The notes under the pieces are model-generated. The model had not been told where the DNA came from. It ran no database searches and worked only from the letters and a program-made list of their open reading frames with translations. From the NCBI RefSeq assembly GCF_000153325.1, contig NZ_CH724143.1:309987-373986 (forward strand): a DNA stretch of 64,000 bases, written 5' to 3'. Shown in pieces: positions 28,015-36,469 of the stretch (the first letter of the stretch is position 1; each line of letters starts with the position of its first letter). The position numbers and the translations under genes are program-made. Source of the DNA: Photobacterium sp. SKA34. GTDB taxonomy: Bacteria > Pseudomonadota > Gammaproteobacteria > Enterobacterales > Vibrionaceae.

Positions 28015-29805
28015 TTAAAAAATAGTGACACCAGTATCGGCACTTGAAACTTGCTTGCGTAAATTGGCGAATAAGTTACGACCAAAGGTAAATGCAGGTA
28101 TGTCGTTTTCAATCGGTGCGCTACGAGCTGTAAGATCAGCGTTAACCGTTAGCTCACCTGTGATCGCATTTAATTCCATCATATCGCCATCTTTAATTAA
28201 ACCAATTGCACCACCACGTAGGGCTTCTGGCGTAATATGGATTGCAGCAGGAATTTTGCCTGATGCACCTGATAAGCGACCATCGGTAACCAGTGCGACT
28301 TGATACCCTTTCTTTTGGATATTACCTAAAATTGGCATTAATTTGTGAAGTTCAGGCATACCATTTGCTGCAGGTCCGTTATGGGTCACGACAATAATCG
28401 AATCTTGATCTAACAAACCTTGTTTATAGGCTTTTTCAACCTCGTTTTGGCAACGGAATACTTTCGCTGGTGCTGTAATATGTTGATGCTGTTTTGCAAC
28501 CGCAGACACTTTAATCACCGATGTACCAATATTTCCCTTTAATACTTTTAAGCCACCTGAAGGGTTAAAAGTGATCTCTGGTGTACAAATAACATCACTA
28601 TCTGTTGAGTCTGCACAAGGCGACCATACCAGTTTGCCATCTTGTAAACTTGGCGTGGTCATTTGGTCAGTAAATTCACCAAACGCCGTTTTCACATTGG
28701 TATTGAGTAGCCCACGTTGATGTAATGTTTTTATTAAGGTTGGTACGCCACCGGCTTGTTGGAAAGCATTAATATCAGCAGGCCCATTCGGGTACATGCG
28801 CACCAATAAAGGAACCACATCAGATAAATCACTGATGTCATCCCACGTTAAAATAATGCCCGCACTACGAGCAATCGCCACCATATGTAAGCTATGGTTA
28901 GTACTGCCACCTGAGGCTAACCATGCCACTAAACCATTCACCAAACTTTCTGCCGTCATTACTTGATAAAGAGGGCGGTATTGGCTTGATTGCTGATTTG
29001 CTGCCGCAGCAATACGACAAGCGGTTTCTTCAGTTAATACTTTTCGTAGTTCGCTTGTCGGTGGCACAAATGCAGAGCCCGGTAGCATTAAGCCCATAAC
29101 TTCTAAAATAAGTTGGTTAGTATTCGCAGTGCCATAAAACGTACAAGTACCCGGTGAGTGGTATGCCTGGCATTCCATGGTTAATAGCGCAGCGGAATCG
29201 ACTTCACCAGCGGCATATTGTTGACGAACATTAACCTTTTCATCATTGCTTATGCCTGTACCCATAGGTCCAACTGGCACGAATGTTGTTGGAAGATGCG
29301 CAAAAGATAATGCGCCGATTAATTGCCCCGGGGCGATTTTATCGCAGATGCTTAATAGCAATGTGGCATCAAACGCGTTATGACTTAAGGTAATAGCCGT
29401 TGCTTGGGCGACAATATCACGAGAAAACAGCGACATTTCCATGCCCGGTTGACCTTGAGTAATACCGTCACACATTGCAGGAACACAACCTGCGACTTGG
29501 CTGGTATGACCGTATTCCGCCAGCGCTTTTGCAATAATGTCTGGGTAATATTTATAAGGTTGGTGAGCACTTAACATGTCATTGTAGCCACTGACGATAG
29601 CAATATTGGCATGCAGGAAATCTAAAATCGCGGCTTTTTCTTGGGCGCAATTAGCGGCAACAACGTGAGCTAGATTGCCGCAAGAAAGTTGACTACGGCC
29701 TTTACCCGCTTGTTCCATTTCTTTGGTCATGGCTAACCATTGCGGATAACTTTCAGCACTTCTTGCTTTAATGCGCTCAGTCACGGCTGAAATAATCGGA
29801 TTCAT
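28015..29805 (-). CDS. edd: 6-phosphogluconate dehydratase
   Basis: 596 residues (E. coli Edd 603). It dehydrates 6-phosphogluconate to KDPG and belongs to the IlvD/Edd Fe-S family: 'GYNDMLSAHQPYKYYP', 'GCVPAMCDGITQGQPGMEMS', 'GTCTFYGTANTNQ' and 'LASGGSTNHSLHM' are present, with the cluster cysteines. Overlaps the gntK stop by 4 nt (ATGA), showing coupling. Confidence 0.96.
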   Translation of the reverse strand: MNPIISAVTERIKARSAESYPQWLAMTKEMEQAGKGRSQLSCGNLAHVVAANCAQEKAAILDFLHANIAIVSGYNDMLSAHQPYKYYPDIIAKALAEYGHTSQVAGCVPAMCDGITQGQPGMEMSLFSRDIVAQATAITLSHNAFDATLLLSICDKIAPGQLIGALSFAHLPTTFVPVGPMGTGISNDEKVNVRQQYAAGEVDSAALLTMECQAYHSPGTCTFYGTANTNQLILEVMGLMLPGSAFVPPTSELRKVLTEETACRIAAAANQQSSQYRPLYQVMTAESLVNGLVAWLASGGSTNHSLHMVAIARSAGIILTWDDISDLSDVVPLLVRMYPNGPADINAFQQAGGVPTLIKTLHQRGLLNTNVKTAFGEFTDQMTTPSLQDGKLVWSPCADSTDSDVICTPEITFNPSGGLKVLKGNIGTSVIKVSAVAKQHQHITAPAKVFRCQNEVEKAYKQGLLDQDSIIVVTHNGPAANGMPELHKLMPILGNIQKKGYQVALVTDGRLSGASGKIPAAIHITPEALRGGAIGLIKDGDMMELNAITGELTVNADLTARSAPIENDIPAFTFGRNLFANLRKQVSSADTGVTIF

Positions 29806-30314
29806 AGATTTGCCTCACGTAATTGCTGAACAGCATCTTCAATAATTTCGTTAATAGAACCATCGATAGAGACTGTGAACACATCCATCTCATCAACAGG
29901 ACGCTCAAGAGTTTCAAGCTGGCTAGTTAACATGGTGTCACGCATAAAATGGCCTTTACGGGCACGCATTCTTTCAAGGATCAATTCACGATCGCCATCT
30001 AAGAAGATAAACGAAACGTTTTTATTGCCTTCACGGATCTGATCGCGGTATTTCTTTTTTAAGGCTGAACAAACAATGATCCCAACTTCGTTTTTATTCT
30101 CGATGCTATAAGCGGCATCACGAATACGCTCTAACCAAGGTTCACGATCGGTATCGTTCAATGGTGTTCCACTGACCATTTTTTGGATGTTGACTCTTGG
30201 GTGTAAATCATCACCATCGATGAACTTTGCATTTAAGCTGTGGGCGATACCTTCACCAATCGTAGATTTCCCGCAACCACATACCCCCATTACAATTATG
30301 CTTTGACCTGCCAT
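29802..30314 (-). CDS. gntK: Gluconokinase
   Basis: 170 residues, a GntK/IdnK-type kinase that phosphorylates gluconate to 6-phosphogluconate. P-loop 'GVCGCGKST' (residues about 11-19) and 'FIDGDDLHPRVNIQKM' are typical. First gene of the operon gntK-edd-eda, transcribed away from gntP from a shared control region. Confidence 0.96.
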   Translation of the reverse strand: MAGQSIIVMGVCGCGKSTIGEGIAHSLNAKFIDGDDLHPRVNIQKMVSGTPLNDTDREPWLERIRDAAYSIENKNEVGIIVCSALKKKYRDQIREGNKNVSFIFLDGDRELILERMRARKGHFMRDTMLTSQLETLERPVDEMDVFTVSIDGSINEIIEDAVQQLREANL

Positions 30315-30370
30315 TTTTAACCTCTATCTCACTTTTGAACATCGGTTGTTCTATTTTCTTGTAAGTTACC

Positions 30371-30413
30371 ATGTTACGGGTAACATGTTACGGGTACCAT
30401 GTTACGGTAACAT
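30371..30413. promoter_or_regulatory. Three overlapping GntR operators
   Basis: Three copies of the GntR-type palindrome follow each other, sharing the terminal AT: 'atgttacgggtaacat' (30371-30386), 'atgttacgggtaccat' (30385-30400) and 'atgttacggtaacat' (30399-30413). Repeat period is 14 bp. The first has the full ATGTTA-N4-TAACAT form known for E. coli GntR operators; the second has one mismatch in an arm; the third lacks one central base. The array sits between gntK and gntP and can control both. Confidence 0.88.
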
Positions 30414-30420
30414 AAAGCGT

Positions 30421-30436
30421 TGTGAAGATACTCACA
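30421..30436. promoter_or_regulatory. Perfect CRP-type site before gntP
   Basis: 'tgtgaagatactcaca' is an exact TGTGA-N6-TCACA palindrome, 7 bp from the GntR operator array and 53 bp before the gntP start. It suggests cAMP-CRP control, as known for gluconate transport genes in enteric relatives. Confidence 0.8.
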
Positions 30437-30489
30437 ATAAAAATACTCACAACGGAATAAAACATTCTTTTTTGCTGGAGAGATCCTGT

Positions 30490-31857
30490 ATGACGTTAGA
30501 CCCAACCTACTTATTGTTCATCGCAGCATGTTCTATCTTATTGTTATTAATGACAATAATGAGATTTAAGTTACATGCTTTCCTAGCTTTAACGTTAGTG
30601 AGTTTTATTACAGCAGTAGTAACTGGTGTAAATGCTGATCAAGTTGTACCTACCATGATGTCAGGTTTTGGAGGCACATTAGCCTTTGTTTCTCTGCTTG
30701 TGGGCTTAGGTACCATGATAGGGCGAATTCTTGAAGTAACAGGGGGCGCTAAAGTACTAGCGGATACCTTAATTGGTAGGTTTGGTTCTGAAAGAGCACC
30801 TTTTGCGTTAGGTGTTGCGTCGCTGTTGTTTGGTTTTCCAATCTTCTTCGATGCTGGGTTAATGGTCATGATGCCTATTTTGTTTAGTGTTGCTAAACAA
30901 TTTGGTGGCTCAACAATTAAGTACGCGCTACCTGTTGCCGGTGCTTTTGCTGTGATGCACGCATTCTTGCCGCCGCACCCAGGCCCTGTCGCTGCAAGTG
31001 ATTTATTAGGTGCAAATATTGGTTTATTAACCATTGTTGGTTTGTTGATTGCACTGCCGACTTGGTACCTAGGCGCTTACCTTTACGGATTATGGGCGGG
31101 TGAAAGATTTAACCTTCCTTTGCCACAAGCTTTCTTAGCAACACAAGAAGTGATTGACGAAAATAACTTACCTAAGTTCTCAACAGTTCTTGCTATTTTG
31201 TTAATGCCTTTAGTGCTTATCTTTATGGACACGGGTTTACACACACTAGCAGTAATGGGTGTGGTAAATGGTGATGCAACGTGGGTTAATGCTTTACGTA
31301 TGTTGGGTAAAACACCAATCGCATTGATGATCACCTTGTTGTTCTGTTTAGCACTGTTCTCTAAAAATTACGGCATGGCTAAACTTGAAAAGCTATGTGG
31401 TGATTCACTTGCGCCAATCTGTGCCGTTATTCTTGTAACGGGTGCGGGTGCGGGTGGTATGTTCGGTGGCGTACTACGTGCAAGTGGTATTGGTGATGCG
31501 CTAGCTAACTTAATGTCTGATACTGGTATGCCAGTGATTGTGGCAGCGTTCTTAGTTTCGACAGCATTACGTGTAGCGCAAGGTTCAGCAACGGTTGCTC
31601 TAACTACAACAGCTGCGCTGATTGCACCTATGGTTGCAGCCACTACAGGTCTAAGTGCTTTAGATTTATGTTTCATCGTGATTGCAATTGCATCGGGTGT
31701 AACGGTGTTATCTCATTTCAACGATTCAGGATTCTGGCTAGTAGGTAAACTGCTAGATATGGATGAGAAAACAACCCTAAAAACGTGGACGGTAATGGAA
31801 ACCCTTCTAGGTACCATTGCCTTCACAATTGCTGCAACATTAAGTATTTTCTTATAA
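30490..31857 (+). CDS. GntP-family gluconate:H+ symporter
   Basis: 455 residues, about twelve membrane spans; 'AFLPPHPGPVAASDLLGANI' is the GntP-family signature. It imports gluconate for GntK. I place the start at the ATG at 30490 with 'ggagag' 8 nt upstream. The longer in-frame extension back to 30346 would run through the GntR and CRP sites and is not credible. Which E. coli paralogue (GntT, GntU, GntP) is closest cannot be decided here. Confidence 0.93.
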   Translation: MTLDPTYLLFIAACSILLLLMTIMRFKLHAFLALTLVSFITAVVTGVNADQVVPTMMSGFGGTLAFVSLLVGLGTMIGRILEVTGGAKVLADTLIGRFGSERAPFALGVASLLFGFPIFFDAGLMVMMPILFSVAKQFGGSTIKYALPVAGAFAVMHAFLPPHPGPVAASDLLGANIGLLTIVGLLIALPTWYLGAYLYGLWAGERFNLPLPQAFLATQEVIDENNLPKFSTVLAILLMPLVLIFMDTGLHTLAVMGVVNGDATWVNALRMLGKTPIALMITLLFCLALFSKNYGMAKLEKLCGDSLAPICAVILVTGAGAGGMFGGVLRASGIGDALANLMSDTGMPVIVAAFLVSTALRVAQGSATVALTTTAALIAPMVAATTGLSALDLCFIVIAIASGVTVLSHFNDSGFWLVGKLLDMDEKTTLKTWTVMETLLGTIAFTIAATLSIFL

Positions 31858-31880
31858 ATTAAAATAACGTGTAAAAGCCA

Positions 31881-31912
31881 ATATGGGAGTAGTGATACTC
31901 CCGTATTTTTTT
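31881..31912 (+). terminator. Rho-independent terminator after gntP
   Basis: Stem 'atatgggagta' / 'tactcccgtat' (one G-T pair), loop 'gtga', then seven Ts. Confidence 0.9.
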
Positions 31913-31926
31913 ATAAGGACTGTATT

Positions 31927-32519
31927 ATGACAATCCCGAGTGCGCCAATAACTTGCTGCGACTGGGCAACAACCGATCCACTGTTACAGCATTATCACGA
32001 TACCGAATGGGGCAAAAAAACGTGTGATGACAACGTCCTTGCCGAATGTTTTATTTTGGAGAGTATGCAAAGTGGATTGAGTTGGTTAACCGTACTGCGT
32101 AAACGTCCGGCTTATCGGGCTGCTTTTCTTGATTTTGATTTAGCTAAAATTGAAGCAGAATTATTGCCACAACCACGAGAAGTGTTAGTCGAGCATATTT
32201 GCCAGCAGTTTGATGTAATAAAACATCGCGGCAAAATAGCAGCTGCTTTAAATAACCTTGCCTTATTGATTGAAATTCGCAAAAAGATACCACTAGCCGT
32301 TTTTTCTGGCAGTTTGTAGAACATAAAACGGTCGTTAATCAATGGCAAACCATGGCTGAAATGCCAGCAGAAACTGAGCAATCTGCTTACATGAGTAAGG
32401 TACTAAAGAAGCAAGGATTTAAGTTTATTGGGGCAATAACCTGCTATTCTTTTATGCAAGCCGTAGGGATGGTGAACGATCATTTAACCACTTGTCATTG
32501 TTATCCTAATAACACGTAA
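31927..32519 (+). pseudogene. tag: 3-methyladenine DNA glycosylase I, frameshifted
   Basis: Tag removes 3-methyladenine from alkylated DNA; the E. coli protein has 187 residues. Frame 1 (31927-32319) carries the N-terminal two-thirds: 'CCDWATTDPLL', 'YHDTEWG', and the catalytic-Glu segment 'LESMQSGLSW'. It ends early after 'LAVFSGSL'. The neighbouring frame continues the family at the same point ('FFWQFVEHKTVVNQW' to 'KKQGFKFIGAITCYSFMQA' and the zinc-ligand segment 'NDHLTTCHCYPN', stop at 32519). Restoring one T in the run at 32300-32305 (6 Ts, 7 needed) would rejoin the two. It may be a true frameshift mutation, slippage, or a sequence error in a homopolymer. Confidence 0.88.
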
Positions 32520-32653
32520 CCTATTTGATATTTTTGCATTTTTACTAAGACACATTTGCAAAGTTAGTTTGAGTGATAAAGCGATGTAATGCTTCATGTA
32601 AGCGTACTATGCTTAGCCGATATCTCTCTTATAAATAACAACAAGGTGTCTTC

Positions 32654-33883
32654 ATGGAAAGTGGGGATAGCAATATCATCTTTCATGTCATTTCTGTGTT
32701 TTTTAACATGTCATGGCAAATATTCTGGCCATTAGCGTTTGGCTTAATACTCTCTTCTTTTATTCGCAATTTATTACCTGTTGATACCGTGGTGAAACAC
32801 TTGGGTAAAACCGATGTGAAAAGCCTCAGCTTTACCACTTTATTAGGTATGATGTCGTCGTCGTGTTCTTATGCTGCCGCATCCTTGTCTCATACCTTAT
32901 TAGCCAAAAAGGCGACAGTTGCCAACGCAATGGCATTTTTAGTATCCAGTACTAACTTGATAGTGGAAATGTTTATTGTGCTGGTGGCACTCATGGGCTG
33001 GACATTCTTATGGGGTGAAGTCATTGGTGGCTTGATCTTAATCGCAACCGTTGGCTTTTTGTTTAGTCGTTTTTATCCCAAAGATGTTGAACAAGAATTA
33101 CGTCAGCATATAGCCAATGCCTTGCCGCAACAAAAAGCCAGTTGTGGTATGGACATGTCTGAAATGAAGCATGACACCAGTGACTGTGGCATGGATATGT
33201 CGAAGATGAAGCATGAGAGTAATGATTGCGGCATGGACATGGTCATCTCTAACATGGCTATGCCATCAAAAAATGACACTGGCGTAATGGCAAAAATCAC
33301 CAAATCTGCTAGCTTTTTCCAAATGGATTTGGCAATGATAGGCAAAGAGATCTTAATTGGTGTTGTTGTATCATCAATCTTAATTGCTTTAGTGCCACAA
33401 GAAGGTTGGCGCGCCTTATTTATAAGTAACGATGTAGGGTTACCGGCTTGGTTACACTCGTTGCTGGATGTCATCATCGGTATTTTTGTCGCGATGATTG
33501 CTTATGTTTGCTCGGTGGGTAACTTAATTTTGGCAGCAGCACTATGGCATGGTGGTATTTCATTTGGTGGGGTGATTGGCTTTATTCTTTCCGATGTATT
33601 AACTATTCCAATGATGCGTGTTTATCAAAAATATTACGGTAAACGCCCAACTAAATGGATGGTGGGTTTACTGTTCATGGCGATTTTATTTACAGGGTTA
33701 TGTGTTGATGCGATCTTCAATGGCTTTGGTTGGGTCACAACTGATCAAACCTTACGTACTTTAAACCAATCTGGTTTTGGTATGAACATGACCACATTGA
33801 TGAATCTGATCTTTATTCCGCTTTCTATTTGGTATTACCGTTTAGGTAAAAAAGCCAATGCAGGCTTGGGAATAAGCATGTAA
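32654..33883 (+). CDS. Permease of the SO_0444/UPF0718 type with Met/Cys/His repeats
   Basis: 409 residues with about eight membrane spans in two bundles. 'MMSSSCSYAAASLSHTLLAK' and, in the second half, 'AYVCSVGNLILAAALWHGG' are the paired Cys-containing signatures of the permease family that includes ArsP and SO_0444 (proposed Cu/Zn or arsenical exporters). Between the bundles, residues 164-198 hold three copies of a 14-residue unit starting 'CGMDMS' at Cys164, Cys178 and Cys192, followed by 'MKH', a plausible metal-binding segment. Metal efflux is the likely role; the metal is unknown. It is monocistronic with no regulator beside it. Confidence 0.82.
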   Translation: MESGDSNIIFHVISVFFNMSWQIFWPLAFGLILSSFIRNLLPVDTVVKHLGKTDVKSLSFTTLLGMMSSSCSYAAASLSHTLLAKKATVANAMAFLVSSTNLIVEMFIVLVALMGWTFLWGEVIGGLILIATVGFLFSRFYPKDVEQELRQHIANALPQQKASCGMDMSEMKHDTSDCGMDMSKMKHESNDCGMDMVISNMAMPSKNDTGVMAKITKSASFFQMDLAMIGKEILIGVVVSSILIALVPQEGWRALFISNDVGLPAWLHSLLDVIIGIFVAMIAYVCSVGNLILAAALWHGGISFGGVIGFILSDVLTIPMMRVYQKYYGKRPTKWMVGLLFMAILFTGLCVDAIFNGFGWVTTDQTLRTLNQSGFGMNMTTLMNLIFIPLSIWYYRLGKKANAGLGISM

Positions 33884-33900
33884 TCAATTCGCGAGCCATT

Positions 33901-33954
33901 AAAAAAGCCGTGGTGCTCTTGGTTGTAAAAATAACAGAGCATCACGGCTTTTAT
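33901..33954. terminator. Bidirectional terminator between metal permease and rdgC
   Basis: Long stem 'aaaaagccgtggtgctct' / 'agagcatcacggctttt' with an 18-nt loop, flanked by A-run and T-rich end, serving convergent genes. Confidence 0.85.
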
Positions 33955-33987
33955 TTTATGTATTCGATGTTGTTTTAATAAAAGGGA

Positions 33988-34902
33988 TTAGCCTTTATTT
34001 TCTAAACCGCCAACCACTTCAAATAGATTTGGTAAGAACGCAGAGAATTCACCACCCATCAGTGATAAATCAGCATCAATACGTTGCGCCATATCTTCAC
34101 GGTCGATATCTTCGTTTTGATCTTTGATTTCATCAGAGAACTTCAAACGTTTCACGGTTAAATCATCAGCAAGAACAAAGTCGACACGGTCTTGCCAGTT
34201 TAAAGCCAGCTTCGTTACCACCTTGTTTGCTTCGATATGTGCAAGAATTTCGTCACAGTTTAAATCTTGTTGCTTACAACGGATCACACCGCCATCTTCT
34301 TCAACCGCTTTAAATTCTGCTTCTTCACCGATAGTAAAACCATGAGGCGCTTGATTGCTACGTACCCACTCTGTCATGGTTAGGGCTAATGGTTTTTCAG
34401 GTACAACAGGCACAACAGGTAGGCTACCGATAGATTTACGTAGTAGCGCCAGCATATCTTCGGCTTTTTTAAAGCTGCCTGCATCAACCACAATATAGCC
34501 AAGCTTTGGCATGATTAGAGCGAAAGTTTGCGATTGACGACTGAAAGCACGTGGCAGTAAATCCATCACGATTTCATCTTTTAGTGTATCTTTCTCAGTC
34601 TTTTTCAACTTACGACCAAGATCTTTTTCCTGCATCTCAACTTTGTTATTCAGTGATTCTTTGATCACAGAAGCAGGCAGCATTTTTTCTTCTTTACGCG
34701 CACAAATTAAAATATTGTCGCCAGAAACATGGGTGAACATATCACCATGCTTGCCTAATGCGTGTGCCCAGCCAAATTTTTGGATATCTTGGCTACCACA
34801 AGGCGTGAAGCGAAACTCTTCCAGCTGTTTCTCCAGTTGGTCTGCATTTAAATCAATTTCACGCGTAAAGCGGTAGGCTAGTAAATTCTTAAACCACATC
34901 AT
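33988..34902 (-). CDS. rdgC: Recombination-associated protein RdgC
   Basis: 304 residues (E. coli RdgC 303). It forms a ring-shaped dimer on DNA and limits RecA activity. Landmarks: '[14 protein letters not shown]', '[15 protein letters not shown]', '[12 protein letters not shown]', '[14 protein letters not shown]' and '[14 protein letters not shown]'. The start at 34902 (MMWFKNLL, E. coli MLWFKNL) has 'aggaag' upstream; a longer frame to 34941 has no homology. It stands divergent from sbcD, a common neighbour in gammaproteobacteria. Confidence 0.96.
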   Translation of the reverse strand: MMWFKNLLAYRFTREIDLNADQLEKQLEEFRFTPCGSQDIQKFGWAHALGKHGDMFTHVSGDNILICARKEEKMLPASVIKESLNNKVEMQEKDLGRKLKKTEKDTLKDEIVMDLLPRAFSRQSQTFALIMPKLGYIVVDAGSFKKAEDMLALLRKSIGSLPVVPVVPEKPLALTMTEWVRSNQAPHGFTIGEEAEFKAVEEDGGVIRCKQQDLNCDEILAHIEANKVVTKLALNWQDRVDFVLADDLTVKRLKFSDEIKDQNEDIDREDMAQRIDADLSLMGGEFSAFLPNLFEVVGGLENKG

Positions 34903-35222
34903 GGCAGTCACACTTCCTAGGGTTAAACAGTTGGGTCGCACATATTAACCTAACCACTAAAAATTACTAAGAGGCGTTTGTGATTGAAGCTTAAGATTGT
35001 GTAATAACTTGCTGAACTGTGAGTGAAATTAAATTTATACAGCGTTTTTTTTTATTTCAACTCACCCAAATCATACCTAACTTCCCCAAACTAACTCTCT
35101 GACTTATTTATCAAAAATAAAATTCCGTGATAGCAGTGTAAGTCAGTGAAATAGCAGATGTGGTTTGGGAGATCTCACGGTACAATCAGCAGATTATTTC
35201 TGGTTAGGTTGCGCATTATATT
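34903..35222. other. 320-bp rdgC-sbcD divergent intergenic region
   Basis: AT-rich, no coding signal. It must hold both promoters. I see no convincing operator or LexA-like site. Confidence 0.5.
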
Positions 35223-36455
35223 ATGAAAATTATCCATACCTCTGACTGGCACTTAGGGCATCAACTCCACGGTTATAACCGCGACTATGAACATCAAGCG
35301 TTCTTAGATTGGTTAGCCGATGAACTTGAAGCTCAGCAAGCAGATGCCTTGTTAGTTGCTGGTGATATTTTCGATACTGCCAATCCGCCCGCTAGCGCAT
35401 GGCGCATGTTGTATCGCTTTTTGGCTAAGGTGTCGAAAACCCTACCGAATTTAGATGTCGTAATGATAGGTGGTAACCATGATTCACCAAGCAAACTTGA
35501 TGCGCCTCATGAACTATTAAAAGCCTTTGATTTGCATATGGTTGGCGGCATCCATCGTTTAGACGATGGCTCCTTAGATGTTAAGCGTATGCTGGTACCT
35601 ATCACCAATAAAGACAAAAAAACTGCCGCGTATGTATTAGCTGTGCCGTTTTTGCGTAGTGCAGATTTGCGTACCGATAACCTTGATGAAAACGACGACC
35701 GCTTAATTAAAGGGGTAGAAGTGTTATATAGCGATATGACACAAGCCGCCCGTGAATTACTTGCGTCAGAACAAGCGATGATCGGTATGGGACACGCTTA
35801 CATGGCATCAGGGCAATTATCTGAAATGTCAGAACGTCGAGTACTTGGCGGTAATCAACATGCGCTACCAGCTTCCATTTTTGCCGATGACATGGGTTAT
35901 GTTGCGCTTGGACATTTGCATTTAGCACAAAAAGTGGCGAAGAAAGAGCATGTGCGTTATAGCGGGTCGCCAATTCCACTATCGATGTCAGAGCGTAATT
36001 ATAACCACCAAATTTTAGCGGTAGAATTTAATGGCAGTAACGTTAAAGCGATTGAAGAGATCAGTATTCCTCGCTGTGTCGATATGCTTAAAGTGCCAAC
36101 CAAACCAGCGCCGCTAGATGAAGTGTTAGCTGCATTAAAAGCCTTACCTGACGATGAACTGCCACGTGAGCAACAACCCTTTTTAGAAGTGCATGTATTG
36201 CTTGATAAACCACAAGCCTTATTGCGTGAAAAAGTGCTGCAAGCATTAGAAGGTAAATCTGTTCGTCTTGCCAAAATCACGCCCCATTACAGCCAACGCG
36301 AGCAACAAGATAGCTTGCAACACCGTCGATTATCAGAGGTGTCACCGCAACAAGTGTTCGCATTAAGTTGGAATAAAAAATTCGATGGTGAGCCAACAGA
36401 AGCAATGGCTGAAGCGTTTGAAACCCTATTAACTCAAGTTGAAGAACAAGAATAA
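35223..36455 (+). CDS. sbcD: SbcCD nuclease subunit D
   Basis: 410 residues, Mre11-type metallophosphoesterase. Motifs in order: 'DWHLGH' (residue about 8), 'GDIFDTANP', 'GGNHDSPSK', 'GHAYMASG' and 'GHLHLAQ'. With SbcC it cuts hairpins and protein-blocked DNA ends. It lies 14 bp upstream of sbcC in one operon. Confidence 0.96.
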   Translation: MKIIHTSDWHLGHQLHGYNRDYEHQAFLDWLADELEAQQADALLVAGDIFDTANPPASAWRMLYRFLAKVSKTLPNLDVVMIGGNHDSPSKLDAPHELLKAFDLHMVGGIHRLDDGSLDVKRMLVPITNKDKKTAAYVLAVPFLRSADLRTDNLDENDDRLIKGVEVLYSDMTQAARELLASEQAMIGMGHAYMASGQLSEMSERRVLGGNQHALPASIFADDMGYVALGHLHLAQKVAKKEHVRYSGSPIPLSMSERNYNHQILAVEFNGSNVKAIEEISIPRCVDMLKVPTKPAPLDEVLAALKALPDDELPREQQPFLEVHVLLDKPQALLREKVLQALEGKSVRLAKITPHYSQREQQDSLQHRRLSEVSPQQVFALSWNKKFDGEPTEAMAEAFETLLTQVEEQE

Positions 36456-36469
36456 GAGAGATAATTACA

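Noticed and set aside
30346-30489. 48-residue N-terminal extension of the gluconate permease
   Set aside because: It covers the GntR operators and CRP site and has no family similarity; the ATG at 30490 has a good ribosome-binding site.
30639-31676. Long minus-strand open frames under the gluconate permease gene
   Set aside because: They have low-complexity Ala/Pro/Ser composition expected from the complement of a membrane-protein gene; no start signals or homology.
32112-32381. Minus-strand open reading frame over the tag gene
   Set aside because: The plus strand shows clear glycosylase similarity in two frames, so the opposite frame is a shadow.
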